Assembly: GCA_903825645.1 (NCBI GenBank)
Contig: CAIKBL010000069.1
Coordinates: 55,247 to 119,246 of the forward strand
Direction: 5' to 3'
Source of the DNA: an uncultured Pseudomonadota bacterium
GTDB lineage: Bacteria; Pseudomonadota; Gammaproteobacteria; Ga0077536
Length of the DNA: 64,000 nt
In this document: in pieces, positions 18,942 through 28,159 of the stretch
Layout: every line of letters begins with the position of its first letter
How positions within the stretch are numbered: the first letter of the stretch is position 1
Notes under the pieces: generated by a model
Seen by the model: the letters and a program-made list of their open reading frames with translations, nothing else
Databases searched by the model: none
What the model was told of the DNA's origin: nothing
Position numbers and translations under genes: made by a program

Positions 18942-19556
18942 ATGCATTTCAACGTGCAACTCATCGTGGGTCTCGGTAATCCTGGCGCGCAGTACGAACG
19001 AACGCGCCATAACGCCGGCTTCTGGTTGTTGGATGAACTCGCGCATCGCGCGAATGTGTCCTTTAAGCCCGACAAACGCCATCAAGCCGAATGTGCGACG
19101 GCGCGAATCGGCGAGTCTAGTGTGACGTTGATGAAACCGCTTACCTTTATGAATGCGAGCGGCGCGGCGGTCGCTTCCTATGCAAATTATTTCCGTATCC
19201 CGGTCCATGAACTCCTTATTGTCCATGATGAGCTCGATCTCTCTCCCGGCACAGTACGTCTTAAGCGTGGCGGCGGTCACGGGGGTCACAATGGCCTACG
19301 CGACATCGTCGCTCAGTTGGGAGCAGAATTTTCGCGCCTGCGGATAGGGATTGGTCATCCTGGTGTGGCGAGTGCCGTGCTTAATTATGTTCTCGGCGTA
19401 CCTAGCTCAACTGATCGTGATGCTATCGCCGAGGCACTCGCACGTGCGTGCGCCGTGATGCCGCAGATTACTATGGGCCAGTTTGATCGCGTCATGAACC
19501 TTCTCAATCGCCGGACGGATGTTCCGCCGGCCGCCGGCGGCAACGCCCAAGAATAG
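18942..19556 (+). CDS. pth: peptidyl-tRNA hydrolase
   Basis: 204 residues. It recycles peptidyl-tRNAs dropped by ribosomes. Family motifs are complete: [19 protein letters not shown] (catalytic His in HNAG), [10 protein letters not shown], and [11 protein letters not shown]. It lies 40 bases after rplY and 8 bases before ychF, so it is probably co-transcribed with both. Confidence 0.97.
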   Translation: MHFNVQLIVGLGNPGAQYERTRHNAGFWLLDELAHRANVSFKPDKRHQAECATARIGESSVTLMKPLTFMNASGAAVASYANYFRIPVHELLIVHDELDLSPGTVRLKRGGGHGGHNGLRDIVAQLGAEFSRLRIGIGHPGVASAVLNYVLGVPSSTDRDAIAEALARACAVMPQITMGQFDRVMNLLNRRTDVPPAAGGNAQE

Positions 19557-19564
19557 AGGTCTTT

Positions 19565-20656
19565 ATGGGTTTCAAATGCGGCATCGTCGGCTTGCCTAAT
19601 GTCGGCAAATCATCGTTATTTAATGCCTTAACAAAAGCGGCTATCGCGGCCGAGAACTACCCTTTCTGCACGATTGATCCCAACGTCGGCATCGTCCCGA
19701 TGCCAGACCCTCGGTTGACTGCCATCGCAGCAATCGTTAAACCCAAACAAATCTTGCCGACGACCATGGAATTTGTCGATATCGCAGGGCTTGTGGCGGG
19801 CGCAGCACAGGGCGAAGGGCTCGGAAACCAGTTTCTTGCCCACATCCGAGAAACGCAAGCGATTGCGCACGTCGTCCGTTGCTTTGAAGACGATAACATC
19901 GTTCATGTTGCCGGCAAGATTGATCCCCTGGCGGATGTTGAGGTCATCGAGACCGAGCTCGCCCTTGCTGATCTGGACACTGTAACGCGTGCGCTAGATC
20001 GGGCGGCCAAGCAGGCTAAGTCCGGCGATAGAGAGATCAAGCACCGGGTTGCGATCCTCGAAGGTGTCAAGGCAGAGCTGGATAAGGTTATTCCGATTCG
20101 GAATCAAGGGCTCGACGAGGCATCGCTGCTGGCGATTAAACCTCTCCAGCTGTTGACCGCAAAGCCTGCATTTTTTGTGGTGAATGTGAAAGAAGATCAC
20201 CTCACCGGCAACGCCCACACGGCGAAAGTTGCTGAGTTAGCAGCTCAGCAAGGAAGTCAGTGCGTCATCATTTGCGCTCAACTGGAAGCGGAGCTCGCGT
20301 CGCTCAATGAAGATGATCAGGCGCAGTTCCTTCAAGAACTGGGTATCGAAGAGCCCGGACTAAACCGTGTTATTCGTGCGGGGTATGCGTTACTTGGGCT
20401 ACAGACTTATTTCACGGCCGGCCCGAAAGAATGTCGCGCATGGACAATTCCTAAAGGCGCCACCGCGCCACAGGCAGCCGCCGTGATTCATACCGATTTT
20501 GAGCGAGGTTTCATTCGAGCGGAAGTCATTGCGTTCGAAGACTTCGTCAATCACCAGGGTGAATCGGGAGCACAGAGCGCGGGCAAGTTGCGCCTAGAAG
20601 GCAAGGAATACATTGTGCGAGACGGTGACGTCATGCATTTCCGGTTTAACGTCTGA
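19565..20656 (+). CDS. ychF: redox-regulated ATPase YchF (OLA1 type)
   Basis: 363 residues of an Obg-related P-loop protein with the G1 loop GLPNVGKSS. The G4 position is not the GTP-specific NKxD: this protein reads [11 protein letters not shown], consistent with ATP preference. The C-terminal TGS-like domain ends in [16 protein letters not shown] sequence (here [13 protein letters not shown]). It associates with ribosomes and is involved in stress responses. AGAGGT precedes the start. Confidence 0.96.
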   Translation: MGFKCGIVGLPNVGKSSLFNALTKAAIAAENYPFCTIDPNVGIVPMPDPRLTAIAAIVKPKQILPTTMEFVDIAGLVAGAAQGEGLGNQFLAHIRETQAIAHVVRCFEDDNIVHVAGKIDPLADVEVIETELALADLDTVTRALDRAAKQAKSGDREIKHRVAILEGVKAELDKVIPIRNQGLDEASLLAIKPLQLLTAKPAFFVVNVKEDHLTGNAHTAKVAELAAQQGSQCVIICAQLEAELASLNEDDQAQFLQELGIEEPGLNRVIRAGYALLGLQTYFTAGPKECRAWTIPKGATAPQAAAVIHTDFERGFIRAEVIAFEDFVNHQGESGAQSAGKLRLEGKEYIVRDGDVMHFRFNV

Positions 20657-21047
20657 CCGCGAGGGAGCATCTCGACGTGTTAGACGAGACATAAGTCGCA
20701 GCGAGCTGTATCAGCTAGCAGTGGGTGTAATGCGCTGGACTTATGACTTTGGCCGCTGTGTAGATCCGAGCAATTCCGGCTCATGCCCTGTTTTGTGTAG
20801 GACACTGAGGCGGGAGGGATGTCAGTTCAGAACCGCGGCTGGTGTGGGTGCGTTGGGATTGACAATGGGAGTTGGCTTCATCGGTGAGCTGGCGAGCTCA
20901 TTCCTGAAGGACCCACCGAAGTCGTTGATAGAACGGAAGGAAGTACATGCTGTGGGATCTGTAGACCGATTCCGGCGGGCACCACCTTCACTCAAATCGC
21001 ATGCCGAGACATTTGGGGCAATGGCACAGGGATCCCCGCATTTCTAG
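20657..21047. other. non-coding or degraded region between ychF and the IS4 remnant
   Basis: About 390 bases with no open frame that resembles a known protein. It probably includes the left flank of the decayed insertion sequence, but I could not define terminal inverted repeats or a target duplication. Confidence 0.4.
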
Positions 21048-22043
21048 GTGAGACCGGGACGTGAAGCGACTATCTATTTGAGAGCAGAAGATCAATCTTC
21101 TCTGCAACTGACGACGCGGAGCACGACAGGCGTGAAACCCATTGGTTTTGAGTTCTCGACGATCCATCAATTTTTGGCATCGCTTTTTGGCGAAGATCTG
21201 CGGGCGAAGCGGGTGTACTCCCTGGCCAAGGCAACATTCGGGGTCATGACCCGTGCGGCCTTGGGGGGCCACGCGATAGGCCAGGGACTGGCGCAGGGGC
21301 GCGCGCCAAGTTCACGAAGCACGCGGTCAGGCAAGTCGACCGCTTGTTGTCGAATACCGGCATTGAGGTGTGGTCCTTGTTCGCCGCGTGGGTGCCCTAT
21401 CAGGTGGGAAGCCGACGCCAAGTCGTCGTGGCGATGGGCTGGACGGATTTTGATGCTGACGGACAGGCGACGATGATGCGCTCGAGGGTGACCGGCCATG
21501 GCCGGTCCACGCCGCTGCTCTGGTTGACGGTGGCGAAGGCCACGCTCAAGACGCCGCGTAATGGCTATGAAGATCGCGTGCTGGTCCGGCTGTCCGAGGG
21601 GTTCCCCGCTGATGCGCAAGTGCTGATCGTGGGTTCGGGGACCACAAGATTATCCGGTTGGGTCAGTCGTTTGTGTTCAGGCCAAAGGCATGAAGGCGCC
21701 GTGGTGTCTGGCGGCAAGCACGCCCACGGCGAGTACCCGGTCGTTGATCGATTACGACGCGAAGCGTTGGGGGATCGAAAGTGCTTTTCGCGATGCCAAG
21801 GATCTACGTTTTGGCATGGGGATGAGTGCCACGCGTATTAGCTCGCCTGAACGTCGCGACCGGCTGTGGTTGCTGAAAGCCAACACGGTCAAGACCCGAA
21901 CGCATTCGCTATTTCGGCAAGAGTGTATGCTTGACGACTTGACCCCGACTATGCTCGATGACCGCCTGCGCCCACGCATGCAACGCTTCGGTGAAATCAT
22001 GCTCGAACATCACTTGTTCTCACAGGTGTCCGGCCTCGCATAA
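21048..22043 (+). pseudogene. decayed IS4-family transposase
   Basis: Three frames together spell an IS4-type DDE transposase. Frame one holds IHQFLASLFGEDLRAKRVYSLA and ends near 21300. Frame two holds QVDRLLSNTGIEVW and the first catalytic Asp segment GWTDFDADGQATMM, running to about 21640. Frame three holds GMKAPWCLAAS and the IS4 YREK signature in YDAKRWGIESAFRDAK, ending at 22043. Between frames two and three, the second Asp motif (normally ADRGFGD) is destroyed by a small deletion and about 60 further residues are missing. Another ~30 residues are absent before KTRTHSLFRQ. The element cannot make a functional transposase. It marks the boundary of an accessory patch. Confidence 0.85.
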
Positions 22044-22358
22044 ATGAGGGGATGACTGGGGGGAAATCGAATTCGAGGCGAAAGCATGGGCACCGGAACA
22101 TGCGTAGGAGCTGCCCGTTGATACGCGCGGCCCAGACACGCAAGGCCGAACGTACACGTACGGCGGTAGCCCGGACCCTGAGGGGCACCTGGCGGTTCAA
22201 AGAGAGATCTATGACGGTCAAAATGGATCGCCATAGGTCCCTCCGCAAAAGGGTTGAAACTTCCACCGCCCCATCTCGTGCAATGCAGAGTCTGCCCGTC
22301 GATACCCGTGTTGACGATTACCGCGGTCACGTGTCACCGAATAGCCGGTTTGTCGACT
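22044..22358. other. intergenic region between the IS4 remnant and fnr
   Basis: About 315 bases. Open frames exist on both strands, but none has a recognisable product or ribosome-binding site. It is probably the right-hand flank of the decayed insertion sequence. Confidence 0.4.
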
Positions 22359-23150
22359 TCAGGCTGGGGAGCCCATCGCATGCGGTAATCCCTCAATCGT
22401 CATCGCCTTCAGGATCTTCCATCCGCAAATTCTAATGAGGCGTCGCTCAACGATAATTGCGCCTAGGCGCTGCATCTCTCCTAAAAGCCGACTGAGCGTT
22501 TCATCCGCTACGGCAATGTAATTGGCAATATCCCGCCGCCCCATAGGTAAGTTGAACGCGGTAGGCGAGCAGCCCCTTGCCGCGAATCGCTCTGACAGGT
22601 TGATCAGAAAATTGGCAAGCCGGCAACGTGCTGATTGCTGGCCGAGGACCAGTGCAAGTCGATCTGCTTCAACAATCCGCCGGCCCGCACCTTGCATGAG
22701 TGCAAGCCAAAACTGCGGAGAACTGCCGGCAAAGCTCGTCAACTGCGCATAAGGAATAAAGCAAACCGAGACAGTCTCAAGCGCGATCGCCGTTGTTTTG
22801 TAGCGTCCGTCGACAAGTCCATCGAAGCCAAGTACATCTCCCGGGAAATGAAACGCCACAACCTGCTCGTCACCACTCTCATTATTCAGATAGGATTTCA
22901 CAGCACCGGCACGCAGAAGATGGATCCCAGCCATGTCATCTCCTTGATGGTAGAGATAGCCGTCTTTTTTGACAGACGACGCAGCAATGATCTGCTGACT
23001 CAACTCGTCGCGTAACGCGGGTTCACCGACTTCTAGAAGGCAATCCTTGGCCGAATTGCATTTCGAACAAGTCGGTTCAACTCGCCGTAACGTCGCTGTC
23101 GATGAAAGGCCGGGTCTCCTGAGAGGAAACGGAGTTATGTTTTTTTGCAC
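22359..23150 (-). CDS. fnr: FNR-type oxygen-sensing transcription regulator
   Basis: 263 residues of the Crp/Fnr family. The N-terminal cysteines C28, C31 and C37 (C-x2-C-x5-C, same spacing as E. coli FNR) and C130 (VSVCFIPY) provide all four ligands for a [4Fe-4S] cluster that falls apart in oxygen. The cyclic-nucleotide-binding-like barrel spans about 50-165. The winged helix recognition helix reads ADETLSRLL, with E217, S220 and R221 in the positions that read TTGAT half-sites in FNR. The start is a GTG with no clear ribosome-binding site and is uncertain. A matching FNR box lies about 240 bases upstream, facing the next gene. Confidence 0.93.
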   Translation of the reverse strand: MQKNITPFPLRRPGLSSTATLRRVEPTCSKCNSAKDCLLEVGEPALRDELSQQIIAASSVKKDGYLYHQGDDMAGIHLLRAGAVKSYLNNESGDEQVVAFHFPGDVLGFDGLVDGRYKTTAIALETVSVCFIPYAQLTSFAGSSPQFWLALMQGAGRRIVEADRLALVLGQQSARCRLANFLINLSERFAARGCSPTAFNLPMGRRDIANYIAVADETLSRLLGEMQRLGAIIVERRLIRICGWKILKAMTIEGLPHAMGSPA

Positions 23151-23515
23151 GGCGTTGAACTCCTAATTGTTGTTATTTCGCCTTTGCCGCAGAACCACCC
23201 AACCGAAGACCGCAAAGGGCCCAAATTCTTCCTTCGGGGCGGCGCGGTGTCGCCTCATCCTTATTTTCCGTCGTACCCGCTCCGCTCGTACTGCGGTTTT
23301 CTGAGCCGCTATTCACGTCCGGCTACATGTCATTCGGGGCCCAGTCAGCATGCAGCTAAGGTTATCTAATACCCGAAGGAGATCTCATTTGACTTAGATC
23401 AATTAAAACCAACAAAAAAATATGTAAAAAGCACTGCAAATAAGAATATTCCTAACGAAAACGAGCGCCTGGCGCGATCTAGGGGGCCTCAAGTCAACTA
23501 TTTTGGGGCGACGGC
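23151..23515. other. divergent promoter region between fnr and the PAS/PilZ unit
   Basis: 365 bases without a gene. It has an AT-rich core (23400-23460) and holds an FNR box. No other operator could be assigned. Confidence 0.5.
23389..23402 (+). promoter_or_regulatory. FNR box TTGAC-N4-ATCAA
   Basis: TTGACTTAGATCAA matches the FNR consensus TTGAT-N4-ATCAA at 9 of 10 positions. A TATGTA hexamer at 23421-23426 could be the -10 element, which would put the box centre about 37-42 bases before transcription start, the usual activating position. It faces the interrupted PAS frame and the PilZ gene, and an FNR protein is encoded 240 bases away. Confidence 0.7.
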
Positions 23516-24052
23516 GTGACGAACGACCTCAATGTCATGCAAATTCCGCTTTCGATGGCCTTGGCCATGCAGCGAGCTCGCGTCATGCTGTGGGAGCGCA
23601 GTCTTGTCGAGAGCATGCTCCCAGCCCACCGCCCACTACAACGCGTTATACGAGGTTTCTGCGGGTATGACGGATCGACATTTCGGTGATGCCTTGTCGC
23701 CCGGCGCCATCTCCACGATCGCGGGCTCCTGCTCGCGGCACAAACCGCAGGGATTGAACGCAACAAGCCTTTCCACCCCGTTTATCGGGTCGCCCGGTCT
23801 GACGGCACGTATCGGTGGATCTCCTTAGTGGGCACGCTCACTCGCGATGCGGCGCGTTTGCCACTAAAAATGAGGGGTATTTCATGGGATGTGACGGCCC
23901 GCCTTCCTGTCACAAAATACACAGCCCCGATCCCACGAACAAGCAAAGACAGCAATGATTATCGGATCGTTTTGGCGCTGGGGCAGGGTCTGCTTGACAC
24001 AATCAGCGATCGGTCAGCTGTCGCGGTTACCGGCGTATTCCAATCAAGGTGA
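23516..24052 (+). pseudogene. PAS-domain reading frame interrupted by an in-frame TGA
   Basis: Starting at GTG 23516 (or ATG 23537), the frame runs to a TGA at 23687-23689 and then stays open to 24052. The part after the TGA is a PAS_3/PAC half-domain: PVYRVARSDGTYRWISLVGTLTRDA and MRGISWDVTARL. The part before it (MALAMQRARVMLWERS) looks like the start of the same PAS domain. The likeliest reading is a nonsense-mutated sensor gene, possibly also with sequence loss. I looked for a SECIS-like stem-loop after the TGA and found none with a suitable loop, so selenocysteine is not supported. The last codons overlap the PilZ start by GTGA, and an FNR box precedes the gene, so the pair was once an oxygen-regulated operon. 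Confidence 0.65.
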
Positions 24053-24636
24053 AGAAAGTTGCTCAAAATGTGCGAAGAATCACACCTTGGCCACGCGATC
24101 GAAGCGAGAATCGCCTATCGAACGACTCTATCGTGCCATCCGTCATGAACAAAGAACGACCGCTTAGTGATCTAGAAAAGACCGTGAGGATTTCTGCGCC
24201 CCTGTTGGCGTCGCACGCACCAGGCACGAATATGTTGGAGCAGCGTTTATCTGCTCGAGTGCTAGTTGCTGTTCCCGCGACCCTTCGCAATGGCGATGGG
24301 GACTATCATACAGCTAGGATCCGCAATGTCTCTGCCGGAGGAATGCAGCTATGTTGTGATAGCGAGGCCGCCGTCACGTTCTATCCCCACGGCGGTACAA
24401 CGGACGAGGAAGGTCGTCCAGTGGTACACGCTACGACGAGACTGGTTTTCAATGGGCGGGCGGATTTTTTGACCGTTTCTGCAGTCCTTCAGTACGCTCG
24501 GCGGTCACGAAAGAATGGCCGGGACTGCATTCTAGGGCTGCAATTTCTTGAGTTGAGCACCAAAGCGCAATCGCTTCTGAACGCATTTTTTGCACAACGT
24601 CTAGACGATCCCCTGCCAGATCTCATTTTCGACTAG
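24049..24636 (+). CDS. PilZ-domain protein
   Basis: 195 residues from a GTG that overlaps the upstream stop; an ATG at 24145 would give a shorter form that keeps the whole domain. The c-di-GMP-binding signature is present: RLSAR (RxxxR) followed by NVSAGG ([DN]xSxxG), then a beta-barrel with a C-terminal GLQFLEL strand. It should be a cyclic-di-GMP effector. No membrane segment or fused output domain is visible, so the target is unknown. Confidence 0.85.
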   Translation: MKKVAQNVRRITPWPRDRSENRLSNDSIVPSVMNKERPLSDLEKTVRISAPLLASHAPGTNMLEQRLSARVLVAVPATLRNGDGDYHTARIRNVSAGGMQLCCDSEAAVTFYPHGGTTDEEGRPVVHATTRLVFNGRADFLTVSAVLQYARRSRKNGRDCILGLQFLELSTKAQSLLNAFFAQRLDDPLPDLIFD

Positions 24637-24827
24637 CCCCGAGCCAGTAATTTTCTCCGGCCGGACCATGGGAAAAGTCGCTTAATGCGGGCCTGTATCC
24701 GCACTTGAGCACATCGCAGCGTTCAGAAAAATTATCCCGCAGTAACGGGAGTCCGCGCGATTGGCTTTATTCCCGGTCTCAACTGAAGGGGCGGCGCGTT
24801 AGGTGCTTCAGCCCCGTAACTGCATGA

Positions 24828-24844
24828 CCCTCGTTATCCGAGGG
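24828..24844 (-). terminator. hairpin downstream of the GPP34-MFS gene
   Basis: 6-bp arms CCCTCG and CGAGGG around a 5-nt loop, about 40 bases beyond the stop codon on the minus strand. No T-run follows, so it is a weak terminator candidate. Confidence 0.35.
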
Positions 24845-24884
24845 GCAGTGTCTCTTCGATACTGTCTCGACCCCTTTTCCCTCT

Positions 24885-26783
24885 CTAGCCCGTCGTCACC
24901 GCCGAGATTGCTTCCTCCTCCGGGATGACGGACGTGATCGCTAGGGCGATTAACGATACCAATGCGGCCAACGCTAAGTAAAAAGTGGGGACAAGCGGAT
25001 AACCGGTGTATTCGATGAGATAAACCGCGACCAAGGGAAGGGTTCCTCCGAAACAAGCCTGTGTCGAGTTGTAACCGACGGAAAGCGCCGTGCACCGGAC
25101 GTGCTTCGGGATAGCCTCGACCATGAAGGCTGCAACCGGCCCGGTGAGTGCAGCCTGTATTAACGCAAGACAGGATTGTCCGAAGACGATGCCGGCGATA
25201 CTGCCTTCACTCATTAGCTGAAAAAGCGGCCAACCCGAAATCCCCAACGCGATCGTCGCGACGACCAGTAATGGCTTGCGACCTATGCGGTCTGAGAGAG
25301 CCCCACTTAGCGGCAAAAAGAGGGCAAATAAAGCAAGAGAGACGCTGTTCAGCAGCAAGAGCGTCGACCTCGGCACGTGCGTGTTTGCCGTCAACCAGGT
25401 GGTGAGATAGATGAAGTTCAGATAGAACCCGATGCTCCCTACGGAGAGGATTCCGACCACTTTGAGGATCGTTCTCCACTGAGTTCGGAAGGCTATCGCG
25501 ATCGGTGATGCACGAGACGCTTCAAGTGCAATGACTGTCTCGTCGGGTGGTAATGCCCGACGCACAACGATCACAACAATACCGATTAGCACGCTGAAGA
25601 AGAAGGCCAGGCGCCACCCCCATTGTGCGATTTCGGCGGGTGAAAGGTAGGCCATGATCGCACTGCCCACGAGCGATCCGATTAGCATGCCCCCGACCGC
25701 ACCAAACGCGGCGAAGCTGCCAACGATGCCGCGTCTGCCGCGTTGCGCTTCCTCCACGAGCAATACCATCGAGGTCGTATATTCACCACCTACGGCAATT
25801 CCCTGCGCAAAGCGCAGCATAACTAGCAGAATGGGCGCCGCGAGTCCTATCTGTCCATAAGTCGGTAACATTCCCATCAGGAGCGTCGGTATGGCCATCG
25901 TCAGTACTGAGATGATGAGCGCTTTCTTGCGCCCATGACTGTCTCCTATATGGCCGAACAAAAGTGCACCGATCGGACGTCCAAGGAACCCGACTGCGAA
26001 GACGCCGAATGACGCGAGGAGCGAAATAGCGGGATCGTGGGCCGGAAAAAATTGAGTCCCGATGACGGCGGCAAAAAAACCGTAAATACCGAAGTCATAC
26101 CACTCCATGACATTGCCGGCGAGACCGGCAATTACGGTGCGCCGCTCCGCTTTTTTGATTTCTTGTGTTATGAGGGCGGTCGTTCGCGCGATTTCACCGC
26201 CGATTAAATCTAGCCGGCTTATCTGGCGAATCCGGGGTGTTATTTGGGAAAGCGCTTTGGACCCTAAAATGTTTTCGAATACCCCACAGGCGTCCGCGAG
26301 CGTGATGAGCGCTATGTCGTAGGGCATTGGAATTTCATCGTTGAACAGCAGGGCAAGGATTCGGCGCTTGCTTTCCTGGCGGCCAGCATCATTTGTGACG
26401 GGATATTTACGTGCCTTCAGGACCCACAAAAAATCCTGATCTTCCTGCTTAAGGATGCCCCGCTGACACAGTTTCTCCAAGGCCTCTGCCCGTAAGCTGA
26501 TGGCTTTCGGTGCAATGCGGCGAATCCATGTCTCGGCGGGGAGTCGTTCCGGCTCGCGCGCGATATCGACGAGAATTTTGTTGAGAACGTCGGAATCAGT
26601 CGGGGTGTCGTCCACTGCCCAAAGGCTCACGAGGTCGGAGTCTATTCGACCGCGAATTGCGAGATCCATCAGCGCCGCGCCGGCGATTCCACAAGTCATG
26701 GCGGTTTCCGGAACCCTTACGAACTGGCCACCGTTGTCCTCCAGCGCGAGGAGCAGAAATTCTTCAATGAGGCTGATGTCCAT
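24885..26783 (-). CDS. fusion of a GPP34 (GOLPH3-like) domain to an MFS transporter
   Basis: 632 residues in two parts. Residues 3 to about 205 resemble the GPP34/Vps74 family: LIEEFLLLALEDNGGQF, then GIAGAALMDLAIRGRID and the downstream RYPVTNDAGRQESKRRIL block. In eukaryotes this fold binds phosphatidylinositol-4-phosphate and cytosolic tails of Golgi glycosyltransferases. From about 215 on it is a 12-helix MFS permease of the metabolite:H+ symporter (ProP/KgtP-like) group, with GNVMEWYDFGIYG and the MFS loop motif GHIGDSHGRKKA repeated as SDRIGRKPLL. The cytosolic GPP34 part may gate or anchor the permease. The substrate is not predictable. It is transcribed alone, next to the PilZ unit. 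Confidence 0.85.
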   Translation of the reverse strand: MDISLIEEFLLLALEDNGGQFVRVPETAMTCGIAGAALMDLAIRGRIDSDLVSLWAVDDTPTDSDVLNKILVDIAREPERLPAETWIRRIAPKAISLRAEALEKLCQRGILKQEDQDFLWVLKARKYPVTNDAGRQESKRRILALLFNDEIPMPYDIALITLADACGVFENILGSKALSQITPRIRQISRLDLIGGEIARTTALITQEIKKAERRTVIAGLAGNVMEWYDFGIYGFFAAVIGTQFFPAHDPAISLLASFGVFAVGFLGRPIGALLFGHIGDSHGRKKALIISVLTMAIPTLLMGMLPTYGQIGLAAPILLVMLRFAQGIAVGGEYTTSMVLLVEEAQRGRRGIVGSFAAFGAVGGMLIGSLVGSAIMAYLSPAEIAQWGWRLAFFFSVLIGIVVIVVRRALPPDETVIALEASRASPIAIAFRTQWRTILKVVGILSVGSIGFYLNFIYLTTWLTANTHVPRSTLLLLNSVSLALFALFLPLSGALSDRIGRKPLLVVATIALGISGWPLFQLMSEGSIAGIVFGQSCLALIQAALTGPVAAFMVEAIPKHVRCTALSVGYNSTQACFGGTLPLVAVYLIEYTGYPLVPTFYLALAALVSLIALAITSVIPEEEAISAVTTG

Positions 26784-26972
26784 AAACTGTCCTTAGTTGC
26801 GGTAACCTTGCCATGCCCAAAAGCGATTTTCCGATGACTGTCGGCAACCGCGTCTAGCCCGCGCGCTTACGAGGGCTAATTTTCTCCGTGGTGCAGTGAA
26901 GCTAGGAACCCAGTTTTCACTACACGCACTTCCCGTTTTCGCCGAGCGGTGCGGTTGAGCATTACCCGCTGG

Positions 26973-28058
26973 TCAGATCTGCAAGTGTTTTACCTTGGGC
27001 ATGACTTCACGCGCGATCAGCCCCATGGATTCACGCCAAGCTTCAGCCTGACCGATGTAATCGGTCCCAAGCATGATTAAGGTGCCGAAGCCACCGAGTT
27101 CGTGGTAGGTGGACTCAATTTTTTCCGCGACCATTTCGGGCGTTCCGACCAACCAGTTGTGACGTGCGAGATATTCGACATTGACGTCACTATCCGGTAC
27201 GGATTGATCGTGCTTCAGAAACGAGAGGTAGTTGAAATCCCGAAAAAGCGGCAGGAGATGTTCGTTCCACAATCGGCCCAGACCACCATGGACGGCAAGT
27301 TTCCACGCGGCCGCTTCGGTTTCTGCCACGCAGATTTCTCGACTTACGCGCCAGAGATTGCGATCGGCTATCCGCCCCACGGATTCCGCGCCGGCGACCA
27401 CTGAGTCCCAGTGACCACGAATATAGCCGGTATTGAGGTTGAGACTCATCGGGATGAAGCCGCGCTCTCCACACAGTCGCAACGTGTCGGATTTTGCGCT
27501 CAGACCGGACAGGCTGATGGGAGGATACGGTTTTTGGAACGGTTTCAGATGTGGCCTTAGCGTGTCATGAACGTTCGGTGCCGGTTTACGCACCGTCCAA
27601 TACTTGCCCTTGTGTTCGTATTCTTCCTCATCTCCCCATAGCCGCAGGATCATATCCAGCGCTTCTTTCAGCATGTGCCGGTGTTCACCCGCCATGCCGT
27701 CGACGTTGAACATGGCCCAGTCACTCGGCAGGCCACTGGCGGCGATCCCAAAATTGAAGCGACCCTGACTCAGGTGATCAAGCGTCGCGGCGCGATTCGC
27801 GAGCTCGGCCGGATGATGGTAGGGCAGCAGGAATCCGCCCGTTCCCAGTCGGATGTTTTTCGTCTCGCGTAGCGACTGCGCAACCAACAAGTCCGGTGCC
27901 GGATTAGGCTCCCACGGACAGGTGTGGTGCTCTCCTACCCAGGCTTCCTTGTAACCGAATTCGTCCGCCCACCGTAGCGCCTGCAAATCCCACTCGTGTC
28001 CTTCGTAAAGAGGACGTTCCGGCGGATGTGAGGGCATGATGAAAAATCCGAGGTCCAT
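26973..28058 (-). CDS. luciferase-like flavin-dependent monooxygenase
   Basis: 361 residues of the bacterial luciferase (LLM) TIM-barrel fold: MDLGFFIMPSHPPERP at the start, EHHTCPWEPNPAPDLL, and LDHLSQGRFNFGIAASGLPSDWAMF. It resembles the FMN-dependent alkanal or alkane-type branch rather than F420 reductases. The substrate is unknown. It stands between the GPP34-MFS gene and the pyrimidine operon. Two other LLM genes, one broken, lie at 41.7 and 44.6 kb. Confidence 0.85.
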   Translation of the reverse strand: MDLGFFIMPSHPPERPLYEGHEWDLQALRWADEFGYKEAWVGEHHTCPWEPNPAPDLLVAQSLRETKNIRLGTGGFLLPYHHPAELANRAATLDHLSQGRFNFGIAASGLPSDWAMFNVDGMAGEHRHMLKEALDMILRLWGDEEEYEHKGKYWTVRKPAPNVHDTLRPHLKPFQKPYPPISLSGLSAKSDTLRLCGERGFIPMSLNLNTGYIRGHWDSVVAGAESVGRIADRNLWRVSREICVAETEAAAWKLAVHGGLGRLWNEHLLPLFRDFNYLSFLKHDQSVPDSDVNVEYLARHNWLVGTPEMVAEKIESTYHELGGFGTLIMLGTDYIGQAEAWRESMGLIAREVMPKVKHLQI

Positions 28059-28159
28059 GGGCGGCTCCTGAGGCTAATGATATAGGGTGACTAATGTGCA
28101 GCCTAACAAATATTGCGGCGCAGGCACCACGGTTACGTGCCTGATAGGCTGATGGGGAC

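Noticed and set aside
23687..23689. In-frame TGA in the PAS frame as a third selenocysteine codon
   Set aside because: No stem-loop with a small G-containing loop occurs 16-37 nt downstream; the best pairing (GCCCG/CGGGC) leaves an 18-nt loop. No Cys is expected at this place in PAS_3 domains. A nonsense mutation is simpler.
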